This document shows, one piece after another, positions 45,882-55,064 of a stretch of 64,000 bases of DNA. This DNA comes from Mobiluncus massiliensis (GTDB lineage Bacteria > Actinomycetota > Actinomycetes > Actinomycetales > Actinomycetaceae): assembly GCF_949769255.1 (NCBI RefSeq), contig NZ_OX458329.1, forward strand, positions 2,046,001 through 2,110,000, written 5' to 3'. A program made the translations under genes and the position numbers. The notes below the pieces were generated by a model. That model saw only the letters and a list, made by a program, of their open reading frames with translations. It did no database searches and was not told where the DNA came from. Position 1 is the stretch's first letter. Every line of letters begins with the position of its first letter.

Positions 45882-46280
45882 ATGCATGAACTTGGGCTGT
45901 TAACTTCGGTGGTGGCGGCGGTCGAAAATGCGGCCGCTCAGGCTGATTCCCAGGTTACCCGAGTTGAAAAGGTCGCGCTTGAGGTTGGCACCATGTCCGG
46001 GGCGATTCCCGAAGCGCTCTACGGTTCCTGGCCCATCGCCCGGCAGGACAGTATCTGCGCCGAAGCAGAGCTGGAACTCACCAGCATTCCCGCCAGCGTG
46101 TACTGTCCGCGTTGTGCCCGGGACGTGCCCATCGATGAGTTTTTTGCCCTAGCTTGCCCGGAATGCGGGATGCCCACCGGTAACCTGACCCACGGGCGTG
46201 AGTTCAAAATTGCCTGGGTGCAGTGGGACACCGCGTCGGCAGACGCCAACAGCGCCGCGGGGGCGTCTTCGTCCGCGTAG
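45882..46280 (+). CDS. HypA-like nickel metallochaperone (copy 2)
   Basis: 132 aa starting MHELGLLTSV, with the N-terminal Met-His nickel site and a zinc site CPRCARDVPIDEFFALACPECG (two CxxC pairs), as in HypA/HybF. Nickel delivery to a hydrogenase. Encoded divergently from the degenerate large subunit with 23 bp between starts, so both must share a promoter region. The C-terminal Ala/Ser tail is unusual. The other HypA is at 52140. Confidence 0.85.
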   Translation: MHELGLLTSVVAAVENAAAQADSQVTRVEKVALEVGTMSGAIPEALYGSWPIARQDSICAEAELELTSIPASVYCPRCARDVPIDEFFALACPECGMPTGNLTHGREFKIAWVQWDTASADANSAAGASSSA

Positions 46281-46294
46281 TCCGCGCGGGGTTT

Positions 46295-46927
46295 TTAGGT
46301 GAGCCAGGAATCTAGGACTTCCGCTGCGAGTCCGACCGCGCTGGGGATACCGCCGCGGGCACTTTCGGTCAGACCCAGGCGCAAATCCACGTTTTCACTG
46401 ACTACCCCAACGACTTCGAGAACGCGAGGTTCCTTGCCGGTCAGGCGGGCCGAAGTCAAAATATCGAGCAAACCGACCTGGTGAGGCGACATTTTCATGG
46501 AAAGCAGGCGCGGCACATGGTCCCCGCTCAGGTGCAGGGCTTGACCGGGGGTGCGCCCGTTGCCGGGAGCCACCGAATCCAGAATTAACAACTGTTCAGA
46601 TTCCTGCACCACCGGCACCAGCTCCATGCCGCCGGTACCGCCCTCCAGCAGAGCCAACTCACCGGCCTTTTGTGCAGCCTGCCAGGCGGGACGGGTCGGC
46701 AGGCGCTGCTGGAGGCCAGCCAAAATCTGGAGGCCGATACCGTCGTCGCCCATAATCGGGTTGCCCACCGCCAGGACGGTAAAACGCGCCCCGGCCCAGC
46801 CGGTGGCATCGACGTCGGAAATATCCGGCAACGGAACCTGACCATCGAGCGGGTTCGGGGCGTCTGGTGAATGGGAAACGGCGGCGGAAAGAGCCGCCGC
46901 AGTGCGTGCAGCAGGCTTTCGAGCCAT
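46295..46927 (-). CDS. Hydrogenase maturation endopeptidase (HyaD/HupD family)
   Basis: 210 aa. AVGNPIMGDDGIGLQIL contains the nickel-sensing Glu/Asp region (GNPxxGDDG), LLILDSVAPGN the middle Asp, and MSPHQVGLLDIL the conserved His. It removes the C-terminal peptide of the large subunit (here the 15 residues after His565 of the gene at 48269) once nickel is inserted. ATG 46927 with GAAAGG is preferred over the upstream Met; an N-terminal extension of about 50 residues is unusual. It starts 10 nt after the cytochrome b gene. Confidence 0.88.
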   Translation of the reverse strand: MARKPAARTAAALSAAVSHSPDAPNPLDGQVPLPDISDVDATGWAGARFTVLAVGNPIMGDDGIGLQILAGLQQRLPTRPAWQAAQKAGELALLEGGTGGMELVPVVQESEQLLILDSVAPGNGRTPGQALHLSGDHVPRLLSMKMSPHQVGLLDILTSARLTGKEPRVLEVVGVVSENVDLRLGLTESARGGIPSAVGLAAEVLDSWLT

Positions 46928-46937
46928 CAAAACCTTT

Positions 46938-48272
46938 CTACAGTTCGGGGGCGTCAACCGGCTTAGACGTGCGGCGCATCCACACACCGCCGGAAATCAT
47001 GGCCGAGATACCGCCGTGACGTTCTAGGGAATCCGCCCGGAAAGCCAGGTAGATATGCGCAATCACGAAACCCCAGAACAGGAACATGATGGCGGCGTGA
47101 ATCAGCCGCATATGCGGAATGCCAATCCAGTCGTTCGGGGCGGCCATAATCTGCCAGAACAGGCCCTCGTAGCGGTGGGGCAAAGCGTAAAGAGCCAGGC
47201 CAATGACCATTTGGAAAGCACCCAGCACGTAAATGGACGTGTAGGTGAGCTGCTGCAGCGGGTTGTGCGCCACGTACAGCGGGCTTTCCTTGCGCAGGAA
47301 CAGGTAGAACCCCAAGGTCTCGCCCAGATGTTTCCAATCTTGCTTTTTCTTTAACGGCCAGAACGTTTCCCAGCGCATATAGCGGTCCTTGGAAACGAAA
47401 GCGATAAAGACCCGGACCACGCCAACTGCCATCCAGGTGAACGCACAGGTGAAGTGGATAAACCGCATAATCCCCATGAGGTATCCGATTTCGACACCAC
47501 GGAAGAACGTGTCGCCAAAGAACGGATCCATGATGTAGTACCCGGTGATGGACAGCATCACAATCAAAAATACGTTCAGCCAGTGCAGGAAACGCAGGCT
47601 TGCGGACCACACGCTCAAGCGGACCCAGTCCTCCGTGGTGGGGGTCAGTTCGCTGCCCTGCAGGCCGGTGCCGACCGGGCGGACGTTGACGAAACCCTCC
47701 ATCTGGAACGGGCTGAGTTCACCGTTTTCGTCCACGGTGGCGGTGGCGACCCCCAGGCAACGGTAGCCACGTGAGCCCGCCATCTGGGCGTTCTTGCGCA
47801 ACAGGGTGCGCTGAGCGCGCTTGGGCTGAGCCACGTTCATGACGGATTCCAAGTCGCCGCGCACAATCACGGTCGGTTTCGATTCGCCCGTCTTGGTACG
47901 TTTCATATCAGAGATACGCGCCAGGGAATAGCGACGTTCGTGCGGAGGATCGAAGTCTGCGGCGGGAATATCAACGTTCGGGGCGCCGTGGCGGAAACGG
48001 TAGCGCAGGGACTCCTTAAGGGCGACATCAACCGGGTCGGTGCTGCCCTCGGGGGACACCGCTGCCATCGCCAAGAGACGACGCATCGACAGGTCAGAGC
48101 AGCTGAAGCCGCCGCCAACCTCGATACCGTTTGTCTGGTTGCTGTCCGCCGCAAAAAACTGAATCTGGTTTTGTTCCTTCGGGGACGCGCTGGGAGCCGG
48201 GCTGGCCTGCACGGTTCCCGTGGCCGTGCCGCCGGTCAGCGCCTCCGGGGCAGGAGTGCTCTCGGTACTCAT
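46938..48272 (-). CDS. Hydrogenase b-type cytochrome subunit with N-terminal P-type-ATPase N-domain-like fusion
   Basis: 444 aa. Residues about 220-430 are the HyaC/HupC cytochrome: four helices with haem-ligand candidates His230, His273, His392 and His406, passing electrons from the hydrogenase to quinone. The first 215 residues are foreign to HyaC and follow the N-domain of P-type ATPases in order: LLAMAAVSPEGSTDPVDVAL, then DFDPPHERRYSLARI (substrate-loop-like), TVIVRGDLESVMNVAQ (KGAPE-like) and GYRCLGVATATVDENGE. No phosphorylation motif or hinge is present, so it would not pump ions. The cytochrome is certain; the N-domain reading is by eye. Overlaps the large subunit by 4 nt. Confidence 0.85.
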   Translation of the reverse strand: MSTESTPAPEALTGGTATGTVQASPAPSASPKEQNQIQFFAADSNQTNGIEVGGGFSCSDLSMRRLLAMAAVSPEGSTDPVDVALKESLRYRFRHGAPNVDIPAADFDPPHERRYSLARISDMKRTKTGESKPTVIVRGDLESVMNVAQPKRAQRTLLRKNAQMAGSRGYRCLGVATATVDENGELSPFQMEGFVNVRPVGTGLQGSELTPTTEDWVRLSVWSASLRFLHWLNVFLIVMLSITGYYIMDPFFGDTFFRGVEIGYLMGIMRFIHFTCAFTWMAVGVVRVFIAFVSKDRYMRWETFWPLKKKQDWKHLGETLGFYLFLRKESPLYVAHNPLQQLTYTSIYVLGAFQMVIGLALYALPHRYEGLFWQIMAAPNDWIGIPHMRLIHAAIMFLFWGFVIAHIYLAFRADSLERHGGISAMISGGVWMRRTSKPVDAPEL

Positions 48273-50011
48273 GAGGTCACCGCCTCACCAATCAGTTTCC
48301 CGTCCGGATCGAGGATGTGCACCCCGCAGGACATGCACGGATCATAAGAGTGGATGGTGCGCATCGGTTCCAGCGGGGCCTTCGGGTTCACCAGCGGGTG
48401 AGTGCCGGTGCCCATTAAGGATTCTTCATAAGGGCCGGTTACGCCGTTAGCGTCACGCCCCCCGGCCAGCCAAGTGGTAGGCACGACCGCCTGATACCGC
48501 TCGACCTTGCCGTCCTTAATGGAGACCCAGTGGGATAGGTCGCCACGGGCGACCTCAACGAACGAGTAACCCTCGCACTGTGCCGGCCAGCTGGACGGCT
48601 CCCACTTGCTGGCATCGAAAACGTCAATCCGGCCTTCCTTAATGTTGTCGACCAGGGCGTTGTAGTCCTCCAACAGCAGCTGGGCGGAAACCGTGGCTTC
48701 CGCGGCGCGGGCAAAAGTGCGCCCCATCGTGGAGTTAATCTGTGCCGGGGTAATCCCCAGGGTTTCAATAGCCCCATCAACGAGCTTTTTGACCGGTTCG
48801 TAGCCCTGAGCGTAGGCCAGCATCATGCGCGCCACCGGGCCGACCTGCATCGGCTTGCCGTCATAGCGCGGCGCTTTCGACCAAGTGTACTTATCGTTGT
48901 CGCTCAGCCATTCAAAAGGCGGCTCGGGGCCGGTGTACTTGACGGTGGTTTCGCCCTTGTCTGGGGTCAAACCTTTATCGTCACCCACCGAGTACTCGTA
49001 CCAGGCCGAGCTGATGAACTCTTCAATCTTGTGCGGGTCGAAGGGGAGGACCTTGCTGATGTCTCCGTCCATGATGACCCCCGGCTTAATGGCTGTGTGT
49101 ACAGAGGAGATACGAGACTTATTGGGATCACCAGCAAAAATGGACCCGGCCAAACCGACCGCGAGGTAGTTCGGGTGGGTTGCGCCAATATCGAAGTAGT
49201 CCTTGTAAACTCCGGCTATCGCCAAAACATCGGGGTAGTAGCAGTCATTGACAAACTCGACGATTTCGTCAATCCAAGTCTTGATTTGATCCATCTGGAC
49301 TTGGTTGATGGATTCTGACGAGTTCGGGTCAATAGAGCAAGCCATGCCGCCGACCAGGAAGTTCGGGTGGGGGTTCTTGCCGCCGAACACCGTGTTGATA
49401 CGAATCATGGACCGCTGGAATTCCAGGGCGTCCAGGTAGTGCGCCACGCACATCAGGTCAGCTTCGGGAGGCAGGCGGTAGTCGGGGTGATCCCAGTAGC
49501 CGCCGGTGAAAATCGACAGCTGGCCGGAATCCAGCACCTGCTGCACCGTGTCCCGAACTTCCGTGAAACGCTTCAGGTTGTTGCCGCGCCACTTGGAACC
49601 GATGGAATGCGCGAACTCCAGAGTCTTTTCCGGGTCGGCTTTCGCGGCGTTCACCACGTTGACGAAGTCCAGGGCGTGCAGGTGATAGAAGTGAATGACG
49701 TGGTCTTGGATTTCTTGCGAACCCAGAACCAGGGAACGAATCAACCGCGCATTTTCCGGCGGGTTAGAACCAATCGCATTCTCTACCGCGGTGATGGAAG
49801 CGATGGCGTGTACCGAGGTGCAAACCCCGCAAATACGCTGGACGAAAGCCCACACGTCACGGGGATCACGATTTTGGACAATCGTCTCGATGCCACGGAA
49901 CTGGGTACTGACGCTCCAGGCTTTTTTGATTTGTTTCCCTTCGGTTTCCATCTCGATACGCAGGTGACCCTCAATACGGGTCAACGGATCAATGAGAACT
50001 TTCTCTGCCAT
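48269..50011 (-). CDS. [NiFe]-hydrogenase large subunit
   Basis: 580 aa. L1 motif RICGVCTSVH (Cys61, Cys64) and L2 motif DPCMSCGVH (Cys559, Cys562, His565) provide the four nickel ligands; the 15 residues after His565 are the peptide cleaved during maturation. LTRIEGHLRIE and FRGIE are the usual N-terminal marks of membrane-bound group 1 uptake hydrogenases. Splits or makes H2 at the outer membrane face as a dimer with the Tat-exported small subunit, which carries it across. Stop overlaps the cytochrome gene by 4 nt; start overlaps the small-subunit stop by 1 nt. Confidence 0.96.
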   Translation of the reverse strand: MAEKVLIDPLTRIEGHLRIEMETEGKQIKKAWSVSTQFRGIETIVQNRDPRDVWAFVQRICGVCTSVHAIASITAVENAIGSNPPENARLIRSLVLGSQEIQDHVIHFYHLHALDFVNVVNAAKADPEKTLEFAHSIGSKWRGNNLKRFTEVRDTVQQVLDSGQLSIFTGGYWDHPDYRLPPEADLMCVAHYLDALEFQRSMIRINTVFGGKNPHPNFLVGGMACSIDPNSSESINQVQMDQIKTWIDEIVEFVNDCYYPDVLAIAGVYKDYFDIGATHPNYLAVGLAGSIFAGDPNKSRISSVHTAIKPGVIMDGDISKVLPFDPHKIEEFISSAWYEYSVGDDKGLTPDKGETTVKYTGPEPPFEWLSDNDKYTWSKAPRYDGKPMQVGPVARMMLAYAQGYEPVKKLVDGAIETLGITPAQINSTMGRTFARAAEATVSAQLLLEDYNALVDNIKEGRIDVFDASKWEPSSWPAQCEGYSFVEVARGDLSHWVSIKDGKVERYQAVVPTTWLAGGRDANGVTGPYEESLMGTGTHPLVNPKAPLEPMRTIHSYDPCMSCGVHILDPDGKLIGEAVTS

Positions 50012-51222
50012 TACTTAGCCTCGCTGTTCTGTTCAGTAGCTTGCTCGGTTGACGACGGGTTCGGGGAACCGGTGGGAGCGTCGCCGAATGCGGCCATCGG
50101 GGAGTTCTTGGTGGCTTTGCGGTCGGCGGCGGCACGAGCGGCGGTCACACCGGCGTGAACCGCCACACCCGCGGCGACAACGCCGGCCAGACCCAGACCA
50201 ATCTTTTCTGCGGTGGCTTCCACCCCAAAACCAGGAACTGTAGGGAGTTTCTGGTAGAAAGGCGTGAAACGATCATAGAAATCACGTTCCGTACAACCGA
50301 TACAGGGGTGACCGGCGCCGATAGGCCAACCGGCTTTGAGGTTCCACTGCAAAATCGGGCAGGGGCTAAAGGTGGAAGGTCCTTTACAACCCACGTCGTA
50401 GAGGCACCAGCCTTCGCGGGCTCCGGCATCGTCGAAGCTGCGCACGTATTGGCCGGCGTCGAAGTGTGGGCGGCGCGGGCACGAGTCGTGGATACGCTGG
50501 CCGTAGGCGAACAGCGGGCGACCCTCGGAGTCGAGTTCGGGTGCTTTGCCGTGGGTCAGGATGTAAGCCAGGGAGGCGGTGATGACTTCCCCAATCGGAG
50601 GGCAGCCGGACACGTTGATGACCTGCTTGTCCTTGATGATTTCGTCCACCCCGACCGCCCCGGTGGGGTTGGGTTTGGCAGCCTGCACCGAGCCAAAGAC
50701 CGCGCAGGCCCCGACCGCCAGAATCATGGTGGCGTTCTCAGCGGATTCGCGCAGCACCTGCTCGGCAGATTTGCCGCCGATAGTGCAATAGATGCCGCCG
50801 TCCTTGAGCGGAATGGAACCGTTGACGACCAGGATGTGCTCCTTCGCGTTCGTGTCGGCCAAGGCCTTTTCGGCGGCTTCCCCGGAGGCGGCCATCACGA
50901 GTTCGTTGTAGTTGACGGACAGCAGATTTAGGACAACTTCTTCCACTGTGGTGCCGCCGGAGCGCAGCGTAGATTCCATGCAGCCGGTGCATTCCTGTAG
51001 CTGGAGCCACACCACGTTCGGTTTCGTGATAGCTCCCAGCTTGTCAGCCAGTTCTTCGCCAGCAGTCCGTGCCGCAGAGGCATGCGCCAGTTCGGGTGTC
51101 CCTACCGCGAAGATAGCCGCCAAACCGGCACAGAACTTGACAAAGTCACGTCGGCTCACGCCAGCACTAGCAAGGTTTTCTGCGAGCGTACCCGCCCGCC
51201 AAGGTTTAATCTCATAGCTCAT
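50011..51222 (-). CDS. [NiFe]-hydrogenase small subunit, Tat-exported
   Basis: 403 aa. The N-terminal SRRDFVKFCAGLAAIFAVG is a twin-arginine signal (residues 23-41). Fe-S ligands lie in LQECTGCMEST (proximal cluster), NVSGCPPIGE, HDSCPRRPHF, GWCLYDVGCKGPSTFSPCPI and GAGHPCIGC. A C-terminal helix (GLGLAGVVAAGVAVHAGV) anchors it in the membrane, where it meets the cytochrome b subunit. The first structural gene; the 127 bp before it must contain the promoter, e.g. TAGGATAAT on the minus strand. Confidence 0.95.
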   Translation of the reverse strand: MSYEIKPWRAGTLAENLASAGVSRRDFVKFCAGLAAIFAVGTPELAHASAARTAGEELADKLGAITKPNVVWLQLQECTGCMESTLRSGGTTVEEVVLNLLSVNYNELVMAASGEAAEKALADTNAKEHILVVNGSIPLKDGGIYCTIGGKSAEQVLRESAENATMILAVGACAVFGSVQAAKPNPTGAVGVDEIIKDKQVINVSGCPPIGEVITASLAYILTHGKAPELDSEGRPLFAYGQRIHDSCPRRPHFDAGQYVRSFDDAGAREGWCLYDVGCKGPSTFSPCPILQWNLKAGWPIGAGHPCIGCTERDFYDRFTPFYQKLPTVPGFGVEATAEKIGLGLAGVVAAGVAVHAGVTAARAAADRKATKNSPMAAFGDAPTGSPNPSSTEQATEQNSEAK

Positions 51223-51349
51223 ATGCGGTCCCTCAGTAGTATCGAATTGGACAACAACGTCCGTGCTATTATCCTACCTCGTTTTCGCAGTTGAGCCTAA
51301 AAACCGGGCAAAAAGTGCGACGCCTTTTCGCAAAGCTCAGATGACTTAT

Positions 51350-52138
51350 TCAAAGTTCTTTCAGCCAGTCAATCCAGGCATCGACACCGTCGCCATTCTG
51401 GGCAGAAATCTCGATAACCTTCACGCCCGGATTGACCTGCTCGAGGTAGCCGCGGAATTTGCCCATGTCGAAGTTCAGGTAGGGAGCCAAATCCATCTTG
51501 TTCACCACCACGATTTTCACCGAGCGGAACATGACCGGATACTTCAACGGCTTGTCCTCGCCCTCTGTAATCGAGAACAGCATGGCTTTCGCGGTCTCGC
51601 CGACATCAAATTCGGCCGGGCACACCAGGTTGCCCACGTTTTCGATAATGACCAAATCCAGCTGGCTCAAATCGAGATTGTCCAGGGCGTGATGCACCAT
51701 CGGGGCATCCAGGTGACATTCCCCGCCGAAACCGTGACCGGTATTCAACAGGGAAATCTGGGCGCCGTAGCCGCCCAAACGCTCGGCGTCCAACGGCGTC
51801 TCGATGTCGCCTTCAATGATTCCAACCCGCAGTTTGCCCTGCAGCTGCGCCAAAGTGCGCTCCAGCAAAGTCGTCTTGCCCGACCCTGGTGAACTCATGA
51901 GGTTCACGACTTTCACCCCGTGTGCGGCGAAAGATTCCCGGTTGTGCTGGGCTAAGTGGTCATTTTCCGCATAGATGTCTTCCAAAATCTCGATGCGTTC
52001 GCGTTCGGTGTCGTATCCCGAGTGATCCCCGATAACTTCCGGGTCTGCCACGTACTCACCGTGGTCGTGGTGGTGGGGGTGATCCCCGTGGTCATGTTCG
52101 TGTACTGTGCCGTCGTCGTGGCGATGAAAACGTCCCAT
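51350..52138 (-). CDS. hypB: Hydrogenase nickel-insertion GTPase
   Basis: 262 aa from ATG 52138 (GAGAGGAA site). A His/Asp-rich N-terminal segment (HEHDHGDHPHHHDHGEY) stores nickel; the P-loop SSPGSGKTTLLE and NKMDLAPY are the GTPase motifs. Works with HypA to insert nickel into the large-subunit precursor. The upstream in-frame start overlaps hypA and lacks a ribosome site. HypA precedes it with 1 nt between stop and start. Confidence 0.94.
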   Translation of the reverse strand: MGRFHRHDDGTVHEHDHGDHPHHHDHGEYVADPEVIGDHSGYDTERERIEILEDIYAENDHLAQHNRESFAAHGVKVVNLMSSPGSGKTTLLERTLAQLQGKLRVGIIEGDIETPLDAERLGGYGAQISLLNTGHGFGGECHLDAPMVHHALDNLDLSQLDLVIIENVGNLVCPAEFDVGETAKAMLFSITEGEDKPLKYPVMFRSVKIVVVNKMDLAPYLNFDMGKFRGYLEQVNPGVKVIEISAQNGDGVDAWIDWLKEL

Positions 52139-52139
52139 G

Positions 52140-52490
52140 TTAGTGATTCCTCTCTGGCGTGACATCTATCGATACCACTCTAAACTCTTCGCCGCTGATT
52201 GTCTGGACCTCACGGGAAGAACACTGGCCGCAACGGAAATCCAGATACTCGCCCAGCTGCGTTTTCGCCTGGCATTCCCGGCAGACGACGACTGCCGGAA
52301 TCTCGGTAATGTGCAGCTCGGCGGGACCCCGGAGGGTGTTTTTTCGTACCGCGCTCCAGGCAAAACGAAGCGCCTCGGGCACAACCTGACGCAGATGTCC
52401 GACCTCGACCTGGACAGACAGTACTTCGCGTCCCGCCGCCCCGCGTGCTACCACGCGGGCGAGTTGTTGGGACAAGGCGACTTCGTGCAT
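52140..52490 (-). CDS. hypA: HypA nickel metallochaperone (copy 1)
   Basis: 116 aa beginning MHEVALSQQLAR, the standard HypA N-terminus with His2 as a nickel ligand. The zinc ribbon is CRECQAKTQLGEYLDFRCGQC (two CxxC pairs). It is coupled to hypB. Compared with the second HypA (45882) it is closer to the typical sequence and is likely the main partner of the hydrogenase at 48-51 kb. Divergent from hypF. Confidence 0.93.
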   Translation of the reverse strand: MHEVALSQQLARVVARGAAGREVLSVQVEVGHLRQVVPEALRFAWSAVRKNTLRGPAELHITEIPAVVVCRECQAKTQLGEYLDFRCGQCSSREVQTISGEEFRVVSIDVTPERNH

Positions 52491-52608
52491 AGTGTCTCCT
52501 CACTGAGTTTCGGATTCCTCGCGGCGCATTCCACCTTACCGTTTTCTGCCTTGGGACGTCAGAGCTACTAGGCTTAGGGGTGAGACAGATTGCGGCAGGA
52601 GGTTAGAG

Positions 52609-54903
52609 ATGCGCCGAGCGTATGAGCTGCGGGGTGTAGTGCAGGGAGTCGGTTTCCGCCCGCACGTTGCTCAGGTCGCCGCCCAGTTCCCCATCACCGG
52701 TTTCGTGGGTAATGACGACGAGTCAGTGTTTATCGAAGCCCAAGGCACGCTCGCGGCGGTGGAGGGTTTCATGGAAACCATGCTGGCGACCCTGCCTCCG
52801 CTGGCCAGCGTGTTGCGCAACGTGTCCACAGACCTGCCCGAGCAGGAGGAAGAAACTGAGTTTCGTATCGTGCCTTCCCGGCGTCGTTCCGGCGCCCGCA
52901 CGCTGATACCCCCGGACACCGCCACCTGTCCCGACTGCCAAGCCGAAATGGCTGACCCGACGAACCGACGCTACCTTTACCCTTTCACCACCTGCACGAA
53001 CTGCGGGCCACGCGCCACCATCATGGTGGACCTCCCTTATGACCGCGACACCACGACTATGGTGAAGTTTCCCATGTGCCCCGCTTGTCACGAGGAATAC
53101 ACGAACCCGACCAACCGGCGCTATCACGCCCAGCCCGTTAGCTGCTACGACTGCGGGCCGGTGCTGTGGGTCAGCCCGGCTGACGCTCCGGATTTGCGCC
53201 CGCCCGAGGGGGATCGCCGGCCGTTGATTGCCGCGGCTCTGGACGAAGCCCGCCAGCGGCTGTGTGCCGGGGAAATCCTGGCGGTGAAAGGCATCGGCGG
53301 CTTTCACCTCATGTGCGATGCCCGCAACGAGGAGGCGGTCGCACGGCTGCGGAAACGGAAAAATCGGGGAGATAAGCCGTTTGCGGTCATGGTGGGGGAC
53401 GCTGCGGCCGCGGCCCGGCTGGCTCAGCTCGATGCGGACCAGCTGCGCACGCTGCAAACTGCCGCCCGTCCGATTGTAATCGCTCCGTTCGGGCCGGAAT
53501 ATGACCTGGCTCCCGCGATTGCTCCCGGATTGGGGGACGTGGGGATTTTGCTGCCTTACGCGCCGCTGCATCTGGAGTTGTTGAGCGGGGAATGTGCCCA
53601 GATGGCGCTGGTGGCGACGTCGGGAAACCTGGCGGGCGAACCGCTGTGTTTCACGAACGAAGACGCGGCCGAGCGGCTGGCGGGAATAGTCGATGCGTTC
53701 GTGTTTCACGACCGTGACATTCACCTGCCCATGGAGGACTCCGTATTTCTGGCAAACTCGCAGGTCACCATTCCTTCGCGGCGCTCGCGCGGTTACGCAC
53801 CCCTGCCGGTCGCGCTGTCGCGACCTGCCACCGTGCCGATTTTGGCGGTGGGTGGAGAACTGAAAAACACGTTCTGCCTGGCTAACGGAAACTGGGCGCA
53901 TATTTCGGGACATATCGGGGATATGGGCACGCTCGCCAGCCAGGAGGCCTTTGACCGGGCCGTGACGCAAATGCTGAATTTCCAGCGGCAACGCCCCGAA
54001 AAAGTTGTGTGTGACCTGCACCCGAACTATTCCACGGTCAGCTGGGCCGAGCGTTTTACTGCCTCTCATGACATCGAACTGGCCCAGGTGCAGCACCACG
54101 TCGCCCACGCCTATTCCCTGTTGTCGGAACATTCTTGGCTTGACCCGGCGGTCGTGGTGGCGGTGGATGGTACCGGCTACGGGACAGATGGCACCATTTG
54201 GGGCGGAGAAGTCCTGGATATTGAGGGTTCGCAGTGGCAGCGAAGTGCGCACGTGCCGACTTTCAGCCTGGTCGGTGGCGATCGGGCAGTGCGCTATCCC
54301 TGGCGGGTCGCGTTGGGGATTGCCCACGATTGGGGCCTGGACTGGATTACGGAGGCAATCAGCGCCGAAATCGGGGAGCGGCAAGGCAAATCAACTGAAC
54401 TGGAACTGGTGAAAAGCCAGCTGGCCAGCGGTTTCGGGGTGAGTGCAACCACCAGTTGCGGGCGGCTGTTCGATGCGGCCGCGGCGATTTTAGGGATTCG
54501 CACCGAGGTGACCTATGAGGCTCAGGCGGCGATGGAGCTGGAGCGCGTGGCTACCGGCTGGGCAAACACCCACCCGGAGGCAGTTTTGCCACAGGTGGAC
54601 AGCTATCTGGAGCTCGTCGAGCAGTTGGGTGATGTTGACCGGCCGGTCGGTCAGCGGGCTTGGGCTTTCCACGTGGGGTTGGCGCAACTGCTGGGGAATC
54701 AGGCTCGTCAAGCCGTCGAGCAGGCCGACACAAAAACGGTGGGATTGACCGGCGGGGTCGCCCTCAATCGGCTGTTTACCAGGCACTTTGTGGATTTCCT
54801 GGAGGGTAGCGGATACCGGGTGCTGACCCACCAGAACGTGCCGCCCAATGATGGAGGCCTGAGCTTGGGACAAGCGTGGGCGGCGGTCCTCGGCGCGTGC
54901 TGA
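52609..54903 (+). CDS. hypF: Carbamoyltransferase for hydrogenase cyanide ligands
   Basis: 764 aa with the complete domain set: acylphosphatase (residues 1-90, VVQGVGFRPHV), two zinc-finger pairs (CPDCQAE, CTNCGPR, CPACHEE, CYDCGPV), YrdC-like (AVKGIGGFHLMCDA), and the Kae1/HypF C-terminal domain (HPNYSTV, VQHHVAHAY, DGTGYGTDGTIWGGE). Makes the thiocarboxamide on HypE-Cys from carbamoyl phosphate, later dehydrated to the CN ligand. AGGAGG site before ATG 52609. Confidence 0.95.
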   Translation: MRRAYELRGVVQGVGFRPHVAQVAAQFPITGFVGNDDESVFIEAQGTLAAVEGFMETMLATLPPLASVLRNVSTDLPEQEEETEFRIVPSRRRSGARTLIPPDTATCPDCQAEMADPTNRRYLYPFTTCTNCGPRATIMVDLPYDRDTTTMVKFPMCPACHEEYTNPTNRRYHAQPVSCYDCGPVLWVSPADAPDLRPPEGDRRPLIAAALDEARQRLCAGEILAVKGIGGFHLMCDARNEEAVARLRKRKNRGDKPFAVMVGDAAAAARLAQLDADQLRTLQTAARPIVIAPFGPEYDLAPAIAPGLGDVGILLPYAPLHLELLSGECAQMALVATSGNLAGEPLCFTNEDAAERLAGIVDAFVFHDRDIHLPMEDSVFLANSQVTIPSRRSRGYAPLPVALSRPATVPILAVGGELKNTFCLANGNWAHISGHIGDMGTLASQEAFDRAVTQMLNFQRQRPEKVVCDLHPNYSTVSWAERFTASHDIELAQVQHHVAHAYSLLSEHSWLDPAVVVAVDGTGYGTDGTIWGGEVLDIEGSQWQRSAHVPTFSLVGGDRAVRYPWRVALGIAHDWGLDWITEAISAEIGERQGKSTELELVKSQLASGFGVSATTSCGRLFDAAAAILGIRTEVTYEAQAAMELERVATGWANTHPEAVLPQVDSYLELVEQLGDVDRPVGQRAWAFHVGLAQLLGNQARQAVEQADTKTVGLTGGVALNRLFTRHFVDFLEGSGYRVLTHQNVPPNDGGLSLGQAWAAVLGAC

Positions 54904-54948
54904 AGGGGCACTCTGACCTGTAATTTTCTCCACACCTACTCGGCGGAT

Positions 54949-55020
54949 GTGGATTATAGGGGGAGATATGCCCGATTGCTGCCAATAATGGCAGCTACCC
55001 GGCTATTCTCCCCCTATAAG
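54949..55020. repeat. Palindromic repeat element, copy A
   Basis: GTGGATTATAGGGGGAGATA begins a 72-bp imperfect palindrome centred on GCTGCCAATAATGGCAGC. The same element, about 74 bp, recurs at 59582-59655. It lies between hypF and hypE. Confidence 0.75.
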
Positions 55021-55064
55021 TACAATTCGGTCGGATAACCCGGGATTTTCGCGGGTGTTTTGGG

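Noticed and set aside
52723..54384. 553-codon minus-strand frame over hypF
   Set aside because: Antisense shadow of hypF, whose domains are all recognisable on the plus strand.
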